The notes under the pieces are model-generated. The model made no database searches and had not been told where the DNA came from. It saw only the letters and a list, made by a program, of their open reading frames with translations. A stretch of DNA of 64,000 bases. It comes from Diphasiastrum complanatum (taxonomy: Eukaryota > Streptophyta > Lycopodiopsida > Lycopodiales > Lycopodiaceae). This document shows, piece by piece, positions 20,097 through 30,783 of this stretch. Each line of letters starts with the position of its first letter. The stretch's first letter is position 1. The position numbers and the translations under genes were made by a program. The stretch spans positions 48,983,201 to 49,047,200 of the forward strand of contig CM055110.1 of NCBI GenBank assembly GCA_029204225.1, written 5' to 3'.

Positions 20097-20682
20097 AGTA
20101 GTTTTGTTGATCGTAGAAACCTGTTTTCTGCCTATATTCACATATTCCCAAAGTTACAAGTGAGACACCTTTCTTTTTGCATGCGCAATGCTAGTTTTAA
20201 GAGAAACTTATCATGCAATATTGAATATATCATCTACATTTTTGCAAATTCAAGAAAAAATCAGCTCTGTGTAGCTTTCCAAGTGCTACCTTATGTTTTG
20301 ATTGTGAAGCTCCATTACAGATTGAAGCAAGCGCTCCATCTCCTCTACTTCTTACCTCATCAGCTATATCGAATGATGACCTTGAAATATAGGCATCCTC
20401 GATACCATTTTGAATTCATCATACACCGTCACTATACTGAAATCCATGTACGTGAAGAGTATTGGTAGCTGCTTGGAAACTATTACGGGGCCTTATTCAA
20501 AAGGTGGATTCTTGTAAGTTGGAAAAACATGTTGTAGCTTTAGGTATTGTATATGCAATCTACTTGAAAAATAAAAATTTATTTGAGAGGAACCACTTGT
20601 TGAAGGATTTTGATCTCTACATTGGGAGATTATTATAAGATTTATGAAAACCTTTTTGGCCTTGCCTTGCAAAGGCAATACT
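20097..20682. other. Unassigned; possibly 3' UTR of the pyruvate-kinase retro-copy
   Basis: No coding domain recognised. A 102-codon plus frame at 20160-20468 has no recognised feature. It lies between the pyruvate-kinase frame and the second SINE-like unit, so it may be transcript-derived. Confidence 0.35.
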
Positions 20683-21014
20683 ATGTGTTGAGGTCGGTCA
20701 ATGGGGTTTGGCAAAAAGTCAACGTCAAAGGATATCATGTAAGGTGGTCTTGATTTTTAGGGTTGAAACCTTTGTTGAGTTTTAAAGTGACATGCATCTA
20801 TTGCCATTTACAAATTAGAACAAAGTCATAAAAACAATACTTGAGCCGCAAGCAAAAGCAAAAGCTATTTTTGTTTGCGTGAGCCATAAACAAAAACAAA
20901 AATTTAGAAAAAAGTAAAAGCATCAATGGATAGATTGTCAAAAACAAAATCGGAAGTGGCGTCTCCTTCATCCTCTTCACTTTGACTATTTGTACCAGTA
21001 CACGCAGCATGCAT

Positions 21015-21017
<3 letters not shown>
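20683..21017 (+). repeat. SINE-like unit Y with (CT)n tail
   Basis: Second copy of the unit at 17561-17894. It starts at ACTATGTGTTGAGG, carries GTCAATGGGG at the A-box place and GGTTGAAACC at the B-box place, and ends TTTGTACCAGTACACGCAGC then GCATGCATATA before (CT)n. It lacks any LINE insertion. Confidence 0.55.

Positions 21018-21097
<80 letters not shown>
21018..21097 (+). repeat. (CT)40 tract after unit Y
   Basis: Eighty-base perfect CT run. The right flank (ATACTTAGTCACACTG) is not LINE sequence, so this tract shows an unoccupied tail. Confidence 0.95.
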
Positions 21098-21100
<3 letters not shown>

Positions 21101-22275
21101 CTTAGTCACACTGTGCCACGCCAGTATACACCGCTAAACGACAACAAACTTCCGACACTTCAAAGTTTATAAGGACCACTTCTAAACTTGCAAGACATCT
21201 GTTTCAAAAATCTCCCTCTTCTTTTTGTTCAAATTAAAAAATTTTCCCACTTTTTTCAAAGGGATGAGACTCACTACTCCAACCTCAAGACTAGAAATCA
21301 CCTTCCAGGAAATTTCATGATAAACCACTATATAATACAAAGTTTCGACAAGCATTTCTCACTACTTCTTATAAAGGAAAGAGTTCCAGAATGCGCCCTA
21401 TGATACTTGCAATCTCTAGAGCTATCTGCTGGTACAAAGTATTCTTGACATCTTTTCTATGCTGGACATTTTACATTTTTATGTGTAATCAGATTGATGT
21501 TAGCTTATGATGCTTGTTGTTTGAATATCCTCTTTTTGAAACAATAGATTTGATGTTTACTTGTGACTGATGGCTCGTTGTCCAGCCCATCATCTCTTTG
21601 ATTGTAAATGTGCCCATCTGTCTCATAAAGGCAACAATGGACTAATAGGACATCTTCTTCACCAAAACAAGCATGTCTTTCTACTTGCTTGGCAGCAATG
21701 GACCATCAAAAGTCCTGAGCATATTCTGGTTCATGAATGTAGTAGACTTGGCTCTATTGGTATCAAAATCAATGAAAGAATAGCAGTGGACAACAAGCTA
21801 ATGAATTTTTGGTGTATGTCTGGCCACCAGTCCAGCGAGATGGCTACGAAATGGTTCATTTTCAAAAAAAAAATTCTAGAATACACTTCCAGTCCATCGA
21901 TTAACAAACGAAAGGCTACACTCTTTGTTTTCTCACAAAAAAATGTTTAGAAAAAAGATGATGTTTGGTGGACAGCAAGTAGTTATGCAAACTCAACACT
22001 TTAAATGTCATTTTAACATATTTTCTCAAAGGTTTTATCTATCTTATATAGAAGATATATCATTTGACAATGTCGTCCACACTTTGTGAAAATTGTGGCA
22101 CACTTTGTCAATACGGCCTACTATCATTTTCAATTTGGTCCGAGTTCGAACCATACTCTACTTAGCCTCCACAAAGGTACGTCATTTATTCATACATACT
22201 AAAACCAGTGAGCTTCATTACTTTTTTCTGTTTAGGCACTTAGATTTGATTCTTGAATGAAGATATGAGACAAAG
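21098..22275. other. Unassigned, one hypothetical 126-codon frame
   Basis: The longest frame (21570-21950, plus) starts with a Cys/His-containing stretch (CPAHHLFDCKCAHLSH) and has no recognised domain. No splice model or homology supports it. The rest is AT-rich. Confidence 0.3.
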
Positions 22276-22280
22276 AATAT

Positions 22281-22800
22281 GTGTTTTGGCTGATTGTGTC
22301 TTTAAAGGAAAACAAGCTATCTGCGGATATAACTGTGGATGCAGATTGGAGAGATGACTATGATGATCGTAGATCCACCACAGGGTATGTGTTCCAGCTT
22401 TGTGATAGTTGTTTTTCCTGGTCTAGTAAGAAGCAAAGTATAGTTGCTCTATCCACGACAGAAGCAAAGTATAAGGCAATGTGTAGTGCAGCACATGAAG
22501 CTACATAGTTGAGGCAAATCTTGGATGAAGTTTTGCATGAAACAGAAAAATCTCATGACTATACATAGCGACAGTCAGAGTGGCATTCAGCTAGCAAAGA
22601 ATCTAATGTGACATGTGAGAACCAAACACATTGAGATTCAGTATCACTTTGTACGTGAGAGGCTACTGAGTCATGAAATTCATGTTGTTCAGTGTAGTAC
22701 AGATGAACAACTAGCTGACATTTTCACTAAGCCACTCATTAGAGAAAAGTTTGATAAATTTAGATCAAAGCTTTATGTACTTAAAGTTTGTTAACTTTGA
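22281..22800 (+). pseudogene. Ty1/Copia RNase H C-terminal fragment
   Basis: End of a Copia pol: [40 protein letters not shown] (with the catalytic EAKY), then after a stop ILDEV, the RTKHIEIQYHFVRERL block, and EQLADIFTKPLIREKFDKF, ending at about 22795. A TAG follows AAHEAT and a frameshift lies near 22570. A purine-rich stretch (TTAAGAGAGAGAG) at about 22838 fits a polypurine tract. Confidence 0.9.
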
Positions 22801-22849
22801 TGCTATGTATATGATTGTATATAAAAATTAGACTCTACTTTAAGAGAGA

Positions 22850-23094
22850 GAGTTAGAATTAAAGTAGAACTACTGAGTTACTATACTGTGGGTCCTATCA
22901 GTGGATAAAGACTAGTTGGCCTCGCCACGAGGCGAGTCGATGGGACACGCGTCCCGTGGGTTGCCATAGTGAAGAACTATATGTACAATGTATTATGATT
23001 TTGAGAAATACAGTTACTAGGTGAGCCTGGTGTGGAGAGTGCTTTCTGTCCGTGTTACTATGTAGCATGATTTGTGTTCCTTTTCGAAACAAAT
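22850..23094 (+). mobile_element. Probable Copia 3' LTR, truncated
   Basis: Sequence following the polypurine-like tract downstream of the RNase H end. It contains the GC-rich block GGCGAGTCGATGGG and is cut off at 23095 by the next LTR element. No partner LTR was seen, so the assignment rests on position alone. Confidence 0.5.
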
Positions 23095-23750
23095 TCTAAG
23101 TCCAACCCGATGATCACATAGTTATTTGATTAATTAGAAAGTCAATAATAGGACTTTCCCACCAAAATTGGTTCAAATTCAAATTCAAATTGGTTCCCTC
23201 CAATTTTGAATGGTTCTCACTCTTTTTTAAGTTTGAATAGTTAGGGAGGTAGAAATGGGCCAATAGGATTTTGAAGCCAAGGTCCTCCGCTCCACTATAA
23301 ATAGGGGCAAATTTGAGTTGCTCCTCATGTTCCATCTTTACTTTTATACAAGTGGATTGGTTCTCTTATGAAGTTGATGTGGAATGTCCTTGCTCTTTTT
23401 CTTTCCTCCTCCATCTCTCATGTTTTCTTTGGATTTATCAATTGTTGGATTTGGTAGTTGTTGGGATTGCCATTTCTTATTCTTTTTGTGAGGGAGAAAG
23501 AGAGAGAGAAGCAAGTTTCTATCTCATTGTGGATCATAGAGTTAATGGATGTAGTGTTAATTGCATAGTGTTAATGTTTAGGATTAATGGATGTTAAAGT
23601 TAGATGTGGATCTTCCATTCATGCTGAAATCTGAGATATGCTATTGCTCTCACGGGATCGAACCTCTGCGTGACGACTAATTTCATCTCCTTGATGCTAG
23701 ATTGCTTGGATCTTGAGTTGAGGATAGGCTAGAAAATAAATCCCACTACA
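23095..23750 (+). mobile_element. 5' LTR of a non-autonomous LTR retrotransposon
   Basis: 656 bp, homologous over its length to 24772-25606. It starts TCTAAGTCCAACCC (the other LTR starts TGTAAG) and ends CCCACTACA. It contains a TATA-like ACTATAAATAGGGGC at about 23290. Compared with the 3' LTR it lacks about 80 bp near its start and has only a short GA run where the partner has (GT)n(GA)n. Confidence 0.88.
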
Positions 23751-24771
23751 ATTTTGGCGCCGTTGCTAGGGAGGTACGCCAATTTTTCAGATTGCAGCCT
23801 GTTTGGTTGATGGTTAGCTTGCATTTAGGTATCTTGGTCTTGGCATGCTAGGGTTAGCTTTGCATTATGGATGTGATTCGAGAGAGTTATGTCCAAAAAT
23901 GTTCAAAAAATGAGTGGGAACTGTATTTTCTGTTTTTTCTAAAAAGAAAATTCTGCTCTTTTTTATTCAGTTTTCGCCCATTTTTTTTGTTCTCTGTAAT
24001 TCAATCTGAATAGGTAGGATTGTAGAGCATTGAAAGAGATTTCTAGCCATATAAATTTTTTTTTGAATTCCATTCAGTATTGAGCAAGTTACAAAATTTT
24101 AAAGTTGGCAATAAAATTCTGTAAACTTGTCAAAAGAAAGAAATTCTGTTTTTTTAATTTTTCGTTTCTGTTTTATTCAATTTCCACCCATCTTTCTATT
24201 CTTTGTAATTCAATCTGAATAGTTAGGGTTGTACAGCTTAAAAGGCTTTTTATCCACATGATTTTTTTTGGATTCCGTTCAGTATTGGGCAAGTTACAAA
24301 TTTTTGAAATTGGCCACAAAATTCTTTTGTGCTCTATAATTCCATCTAAATAGCTAGAGTTTTAGAGCATTGAAATGGCTTGCTAGAGATATAATTTTTT
24401 TCTCATTTCGTTAGGTATTGAGGAAGTTACAAATTTTTGAAAATGTCCAAAAAAAGAATTTCTTTAACCTTGTCATTAGCTTCAACAATGTCATTGCTAG
24501 CAGGTGCACCTATTTACAAGGATCAACATCAACAAGCATTATCTTGGGATCTTTTTTTGGATGGCGTCGACTACCCATTTGTCAATGAACAAGGTTATCA
24601 TGAATGGCCACCGGACCCATATGGCTGTTATTGAAAATTTGCATTCAAGCTTCGAGGCAGGTGTCATGGGACCGCCACCAATTTTGGTGAGAGATATTGT
24701 TGGAGGGTTTGCGGATCCCAATGCAACCCTAAACCTAGTTAATAAGTGAGAGGGATTTGGCACCCTGCGTG
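23751..24771 (+). mobile_element. Internal region of the non-autonomous element, with tRNA-Asp PBS
   Basis: Begins four bases before TGGCGCCGTTGCTAGGGA (23755-23772), which matches the 3' end of plant tRNA-Asp with two mismatches. The 1.0-kb interior has no gag or pol. It holds tandemly similar AT-rich blocks (TCTGTAATTCAATCTGAAT type, three diverged copies near 23990, 24205 and 24335) and one frame of 81 codons (24504-24749) without a known domain. GAGAGGGAT near 24750 may be the polypurine tract. Together with its LTRs the element is about 2.5 kb, the size of a LARD or large TRIM. Confidence 0.8.
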
Positions 24772-25606
<835 letters not shown>

Positions 25607-25895
25607 CTTGTATAAGATAAATGTTGTGGTTTCTAAGTGCAATGGATTAGTAATAGGTACAATTCTTCAAAGTGATTTATGGCATAAGATTAGGTCACCT
25701 TCACTTTAGAAGTTTGAGATTGCTTCACAAACTAAAAATGGTGACAGGTCCATGTCCAATATTGATGACAAGGAAGAGCCTATATGTAAGGAATGCCTAT
25801 TAGGCAAATCACGTAGAGAAAAGTTTGACAAGGAGGGGGCAACAAGGGCTAAGAAAGTGCTAGAGCTACTACACTTTGATTGTTGTGGACCATAG
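25607..25895 (+). pseudogene. Ty1/Copia gag-pre-integrase fragment
   Basis: Reading in two frames gives LWHKRLGHLHFRSLR and then CKECLLGKSRREKF, followed by KVLELLHFDCCGP. This is the H-H-C-C zinc-binding start of a Copia integrase. One frameshift near 25690. It is cut on the left by the 3' LTR and ends near 25895. Confidence 0.8.
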
Positions 25896-25899
25896 AAAG

Positions 25900-26450
25900 C
25901 TCTTTTCATACTGAGTTTCCCCTTGACTTCCTAAAAAAACCCAGAAATTTTCAAAAACACAAAAAACCCTAAAAAAATAACAAACACCAGAAACTCATAT
26001 CCCAGTACCCAATGGACCAGCATACAGATCCTGAAATCTCAGAAGATTATCCATACGAGATCAGGTCTCCTACAGTTGAACAAATCAGACGTCATAGGTT
26101 CTATCGAATGCAATCCCAACTCCAAGAGCCATCCACAAATCCATTCGAGGGACAAGAACCTGATAGAGCCGAGTCTTCACGAGCTTGACCCCATTTTTAT
26201 AATGTTGAACCCTACCAGGCTAGAACCAACCTTAATGGTACTTCTGCTACCCACAATGCTCATCTTGAGAGACGTACACCCAAGCTAGATCTACTAAAGT
26301 TTGATGGTAGTTCGGACCCTCAAAATTTTTGCAAATATTTGAGAATGCATGTGATGTGTATGGTGAAACATCTCCCGATGTTATGGTCCAACTGTTTTCG
26401 ATAACCATGATCGCTAAAGCACGTGATTGGTTTTTCTGATGGACTTCAGG
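25900..26450 (+). pseudogene. Ty3/Gypsy gag N-terminal part with leader
   Basis: Starts at ATG near 26011 (MDQHTDPEISEDYPYEI). A stop is at about 26187, then RTPKLDLLKFDGSSDPQNF in the Retrotrans_gag region. A frameshift near 26335 leads to NACDVYGETSPDVMVQLF and IAKARDWF. The KFDG and ARDWF landmarks are typical of Gypsy gag. It breaks off near 26450, where the 3' portion of a minus-strand Gypsy copy starts. Confidence 0.75.
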
Positions 26451-26454
26451 TAAC

Positions 26455-27123
26455 AGAGCCATCAGTTTTTGGTGAATTTTGTCCTTTATTTGCCATAGTT
26501 ACTGAGATCGAGGTCTCTGATCTGCAAATTTAGGGGGCTTATTGGCATAATCTGATGATTTGCTTCCTCCTTGATCCCATCTGGATCTGAATCCCCCTTG
26601 GATCCTGATGGATTTTCCCGATCTTGCTAGATCTGGCCGAATCTTGATGGATCTAGCTTGATTTGGTTTGATCTTCCTAGATCTAGTGATGATGGTCTAT
26701 TAGAATAGTTGTTCGTGCCATGACACCACCAATCTGGATCTATCTTATTGTGGTGGCCAGTATTTGTGCAACCGGCTACCATTGATGGGTGTATCGAATG
26801 CTGTCCATCTAGCTTCTCTACATTCACGGCTCCATGATTAAGAATTTCCTTGATCCAATAAGGACCTTCGCCTATGAATTTTAATTTTCCCTTGATCGCC
26901 TTGGTCTTATACATCAGGACCAGATCTCCATAACGAAGATCCTTCTTTTGTAACCTGCGATCGTGCCATGCTTTGTAGATTTCTTTTTCAGCTGCCAGTG
27001 CATGAACAACTAGTAAGCGTGTTTCACAGAGTTTATGCAGAGCTTCGTGGCGTAGTTGTAGAGATTTGAATTCATTTAGGCATTGCATTGTAGCAATCCT
27101 TAATGAAAGAACTAGAAAATCTA
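26455..27123 (-). pseudogene. Gypsy family 1, integrase C-terminal part and downstream sequence
   Basis: Minus-strand continuation of the integrase: CLNEFKSLQLRHEALHKLC, ARLQ-like basic stretch KAWHDRRLQKKDLRYGDLV, then LKFIGEGPYWIKEI. Homologous to 50776-51087 along with about 100 bases of downstream non-coding sequence. It ends at an inversion breakpoint at about 27123. Confidence 0.88.
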
Positions 27124-28363
27124 CTGGCATTCTTAACCCAGCTAGCTAAACACAAAAAAGACTTTCCAATCCGATTTGTAAGCCGACAGTTCAGTAATAC
27201 AGAAATGAATTATTCAACCATAGAATGGGAAGCACTGGCAATGATCTATGCGGTTAAGAAATTTTGGCACTACCTGATGGCCACACATTTCGTTTTTTAT
27301 ACAGACCATCAACCCCTGCTCTATGTCATTAGCAAAACTTGCAACATCGGGAGAATCACCAGATGGCTACTTCTGTTGTTGGAGTTTGATTTTCGGATAG
27401 TAGTTTGCAAGGGAAAACAACACTACATGGCAGATCATGTGTCACGAATCAAGGGGAAGGAGGTTGCAACCCAACCCGTTGATGAGCTGGTCGATGCTGT
27501 CTTATTTTACGTGGACACAATACCAGAATGAGCTACCGACATTGTTGAATATCTAATGCGGGGCCAACCAGACAAATCACTACCAAAGGTGGAACAGTAG
27601 AAATTGATCTTGAAGGCGAGACCTTATCAGCTGATTGTCGGCCAGTTGTATCGAAGAGGTCCAGATGGGATTCTTCGGCGGTGTATTCTCCCTCATGAGG
27701 CCACCCAAATCATTTCGCTTTCACATGAAGACATGGGTGGAGGCCATTTTGCATCCGACATACAATTCGCAAGATCCTGCAATCAGGATGTTGGTGGCCA
27801 ACAATTCATAAGGATACTGAGGAATACTTGAAAAAGTGAGATATGTGCTAAAGGGCAAGGAGACCAATGAGATTGAATTATGACCTACTACACCCGGTTT
27901 TAGCCCAAGCACCATTCAAAAAGTGGGAATTGGATTACATCGGTCCAATTCACCCTGCAGCAAGGAGTTCCCAGGCTCGATACATAATCGTAGCCACGAA
28001 CTATCTCACCAAGTGGATCGAAGCCAAGGCAGTAAGAGTAGCTGATGCTAGGACCACTGGCAAGTTTCTTAATGAAAATATCATTGTGCGCTTCGGATGC
28101 CCGGTGGAGCTAGTCAGTGATCGCGCAAAGTCCTATTGGAGGAATTCTTCATGATCCATAGAACTAGTATGCCTTATTGTTCACGTGGTAATGGGCAAGC
28201 AGAATCATCCAATAAGATCATGTGTAGCGTGCTCACGAAAACAGTTGAAGCTAGCAGATCAGATTGAGAACATAAGTTACATGCTGCTCTGTGGGCATTC
28301 ATGATAGCATATAAGAGAAGCACTGATCAAACACCTTTCCAATTGGTATATGGTCAGGATGTT
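27124..28363 (+). mobile_element. Gypsy family 1, inverted internal segment (RNase H to integrase)
   Basis: Plus-strand RNase H (RFVSRQFSNTEMNYSTIEWE, FYTDHQPLLYVISK, QHYMADHVSRIKG), integrase zinc finger (HEDMGGGHFASD) and integrase core (WELDYIGPIHPAARSS, GCPVELVSDR, HRTSMPYCSRGNGQAESSNK, ending FQLVYGQDVV). It is flanked on both sides by the same element's sequence on the minus strand. The intact order is seen at 50776-52722, so this 1.24-kb block has flipped in place. Several stops. Confidence 0.9.
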
Positions 28364-28557
28364 GTTACTGCATACTTCGATGCATCCGTATGCACATGAA
28401 ACTCGATGGACCAATTGGGTGGGCATAAGATTGGTGCTGAAACCAATGCATCTTCAAGCTTTTGAAAAGCCTTCAGGGCTTCCTCATTCCAATGTGGATC
28501 CGTTGTGAATTTGTAAATTGGTCGGGATAACTCCACAAAATCAAGAAGGAAGGACAA
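28364..28557 (-). pseudogene. Gypsy family 1, RT end and RNase H start
   Basis: Minus-strand LLDFVELSRPIYKFTTDPHW, EEALKAFQKLEDALVSAPIL and HVHTDASKYAV. It ends at the second inversion breakpoint (GCAGT|AACAAC) and is joined at 28557 to the integrase of a different Gypsy family, in frame. Confidence 0.88.
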
Positions 28558-29840
28558 CCAAAACGCGTAATGATGTTTTCATAAAAAAATAGCACGACGG
28601 TCTTCGCATTGGCATCTTTTGTGGATCTAGCTTCAACCCATTTGGTAGCGTAATCTATTGCAATCTGGATATAATGGGCTTGAGTATGTTTTGTTGTTGG
28701 GCTGATGGGCCCAACAAAGTCTATACCCCACTTATGGAAAGCTTCACCTTCTCTGATTGGAGTAAGCAGGGTGAAGTTTGATCTGGTAGTTTTATTGGCT
28801 CGTTGGCAGACATCACATGTTTTGATTATGACAAATGTATTTCTAAATAGTGATGGCCACCATGAGCCTGCACAAAGGATTATCTGTGCAATCGCTTTCG
28901 CCGAGAAGTGGCCACCACCAATGCCCACGTGTGTGTGAGATATGATAGGGCGTATCTCAGATTCATAAGCACATCGGTGTATAATACCGTCAACGCCCCT
29001 CTTATACAATTGTCCTGCACTTAGTTGAAAGGGTGCCGCTTTTATTAGAAATTTTCTCTTTGCCACTTGGGTTAGCCCTTCTTTTAGTCGTCCGGTGGTA
29101 AGGAATTGAGTGATTTCCTCAGCCTAGAGTGGAGTGGCATCGATCTAAAAAAGGCATGCATTAGGTAGATTGTTGTTGACTAGTGCATCAGCCCTTTCAA
29201 CATTGGGTAGTCTGGAAAGGTGGTCGGCCATGAAGTGTTGGGTGCCCTTCCTAACGACTACGCGAAATGTAAATTCCTCGAGTATTAACAACCATGTAGC
29301 GATTCGTCCGGTTTTATAGGATTTATTTACAATATATAATAATGCTTGATGGTCTATATAGAAAGCAAAGGTTTGGCCTAGCAAATAATGTCACAATTGA
29401 TGTATGACATAGACCATCGCCAATGCTTCTCACTCTGTTGTGGTGTAGTTAACGTCTGTTCAAAAAACATATGGAGAAATCTTTTGCATATTCGTCCGGT
29501 TGAGCAAGGATACCTCCAATGGCATACTTACATACATCAGTATGCACATGAAATTCCACCGTGTAGTCTAGGGAACGAAGTATGGGTGCGGTTGTAAGTG
29601 TTGTTTTTAATTCCTCAACAGCTTTTATGCGCTCCTCGATCCATCTAGGATCTACTACAACTAGATAAATGAGTCGTGCCTTACCAGCGTAGTCGATTAT
29701 GAAGATGCGATAATAATTAGTATGGCCACTGTGGTGGGAAGAGGCATCTCAACTATCACCTTGATTTTTGAACGATCGGTAGAAATACCATCCTTGGAGA
29801 TGATGTGTCCGAGCACTACCCCATGGGTGACCCAGATTTG
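28558..29840 (-). pseudogene. Gypsy family 2, RT-RNase H-integrase fragment
   Basis: Second, distinct Gypsy family on the minus strand. From right to left: RT end (VVLGHIISKDGI, DRSKIKVIVEMPLP; YYRIF with frameshifts), RNase H (FYIDHQALLYIVNKSYKTGR, QHFMADHLSRLPN), integrase zinc finger (HVGIGGGHFSA...CDVCQRA) and integrase core with the first catalytic Asp (WGIDFVGPISP) and TKWVEAR. It is cut at 28557 inside the core (ITRFGCP), before the second Asp, and at 29840 inside the RT. Confidence 0.88.
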
Positions 29841-29845
29841 ACATT

Positions 29846-30184
29846 TGTGAAGAAACAAAACGTTTCTATTATCAAAGCTTTGCTAGCTTTCAGCTCTCTA
29901 CCTGACGAAAATGTTTGCGAACGCGAAAGTCAAAAGACACGAAACAAAAATGTTTGCGAACAACCTGACGAGAAGGCACGAACACGAAAGATTCGTGAAA
30001 GAGAATCTTTCACGGTACAGCAGGAGAAAGTCAGATGACGAGAAAGTCAAAATTTTTATGCCTAGAATTGATCTAGATTGATCTTAATCTTGTGTAGATT
30101 GATAGAGCAAGTATATATAACATCCAATCCCTCTTGTGGATCAGATTAGGATCCATTGTTGGTCCTATTTTGTATATTTCCACA
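29846..30184 (+). mobile_element. Copia 5' LTR
   Basis: 339 bp, TGTGAAG...TTTCCACA, with short inverted ends TGTG/CACA. It is followed directly by the PBS. A TATATATAAC stretch near 30111 may be the promoter. It contains repeated blocks with AATGTTTGCGAAC (twice, near 29910 and 29948). No matching 3' LTR was found in the window. Confidence 0.8.
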
Positions 30185-30200
30185 TGGTATCAAAGCCAGG
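30185..30200 (+). promoter_or_regulatory. Copia primer-binding site, initiator tRNA-Met type
   Basis: TGGTATCAAAGCCAGG directly after the LTR end. Plant Copia elements commonly use TGGTATCAGAGC. Confidence 0.85.
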
Positions 30201-30783
30201 TACAAGAGGTTTTATTGAAATTAATGGGGTTGATCCAAAACTAAGCCTAAATTAGCAAGTTTTTTTAAACTAGCTAGTTTTTGTGTAGCAAGTTGGATTT
30301 GATAGGTATTCTCAAATTTTTTGGACAAGAACTTGTCATGGGCTGTAGGAACACTTTTCACACATGTGAGGCCATGCAGGTCCGGTTTTGGTTGAGAAAA
30401 TTCGAAAATTTGTACAATTTGACTCACACACCCAATTTGAGAGATTTTTAGTGCAAAATCAAGCATTTTCAATAGAAAACTATTCCTTTGAATAGTTCTT
30501 GGATTAGATCAGCCAAAAAATTAAATTTGAAGCTTGAATTAGGTGCATTAAATGAGGTTCTCTTATTTTTTGAGTGCATGTCAAAGTTGAGAGAGATACT
30601 GCCAAAAATCATAGATTAAGGAGTGATTTTGCAAGATTGAGACTAGAATCTAAATTTCCATCATTCTAGATTGGTTCATGAGTGATAGGATTGCGTCTAT
30701 AAGCTTTCAAATTGCTAGAAGACTTTAGGTTCAGATCTCTTAGAGAAACCATAAGAGTTTCTAGTGTTTTTTCACATTCAAAA

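Noticed and set aside
23755-23772. TGGCGCCGTTGC... as part of a tRNA gene
   Set aside because: It is only the tRNA 3'-end complement directly after an LTR, so it is a primer-binding site; no cloverleaf surrounds it.
26627-27531. Oppositely oriented frames at 26.6-27.1 and 27.1-27.5 kb as two separate genes
   Set aside because: Comparison with 50.8-52.7 kb shows one Gypsy element with an internal inversion.
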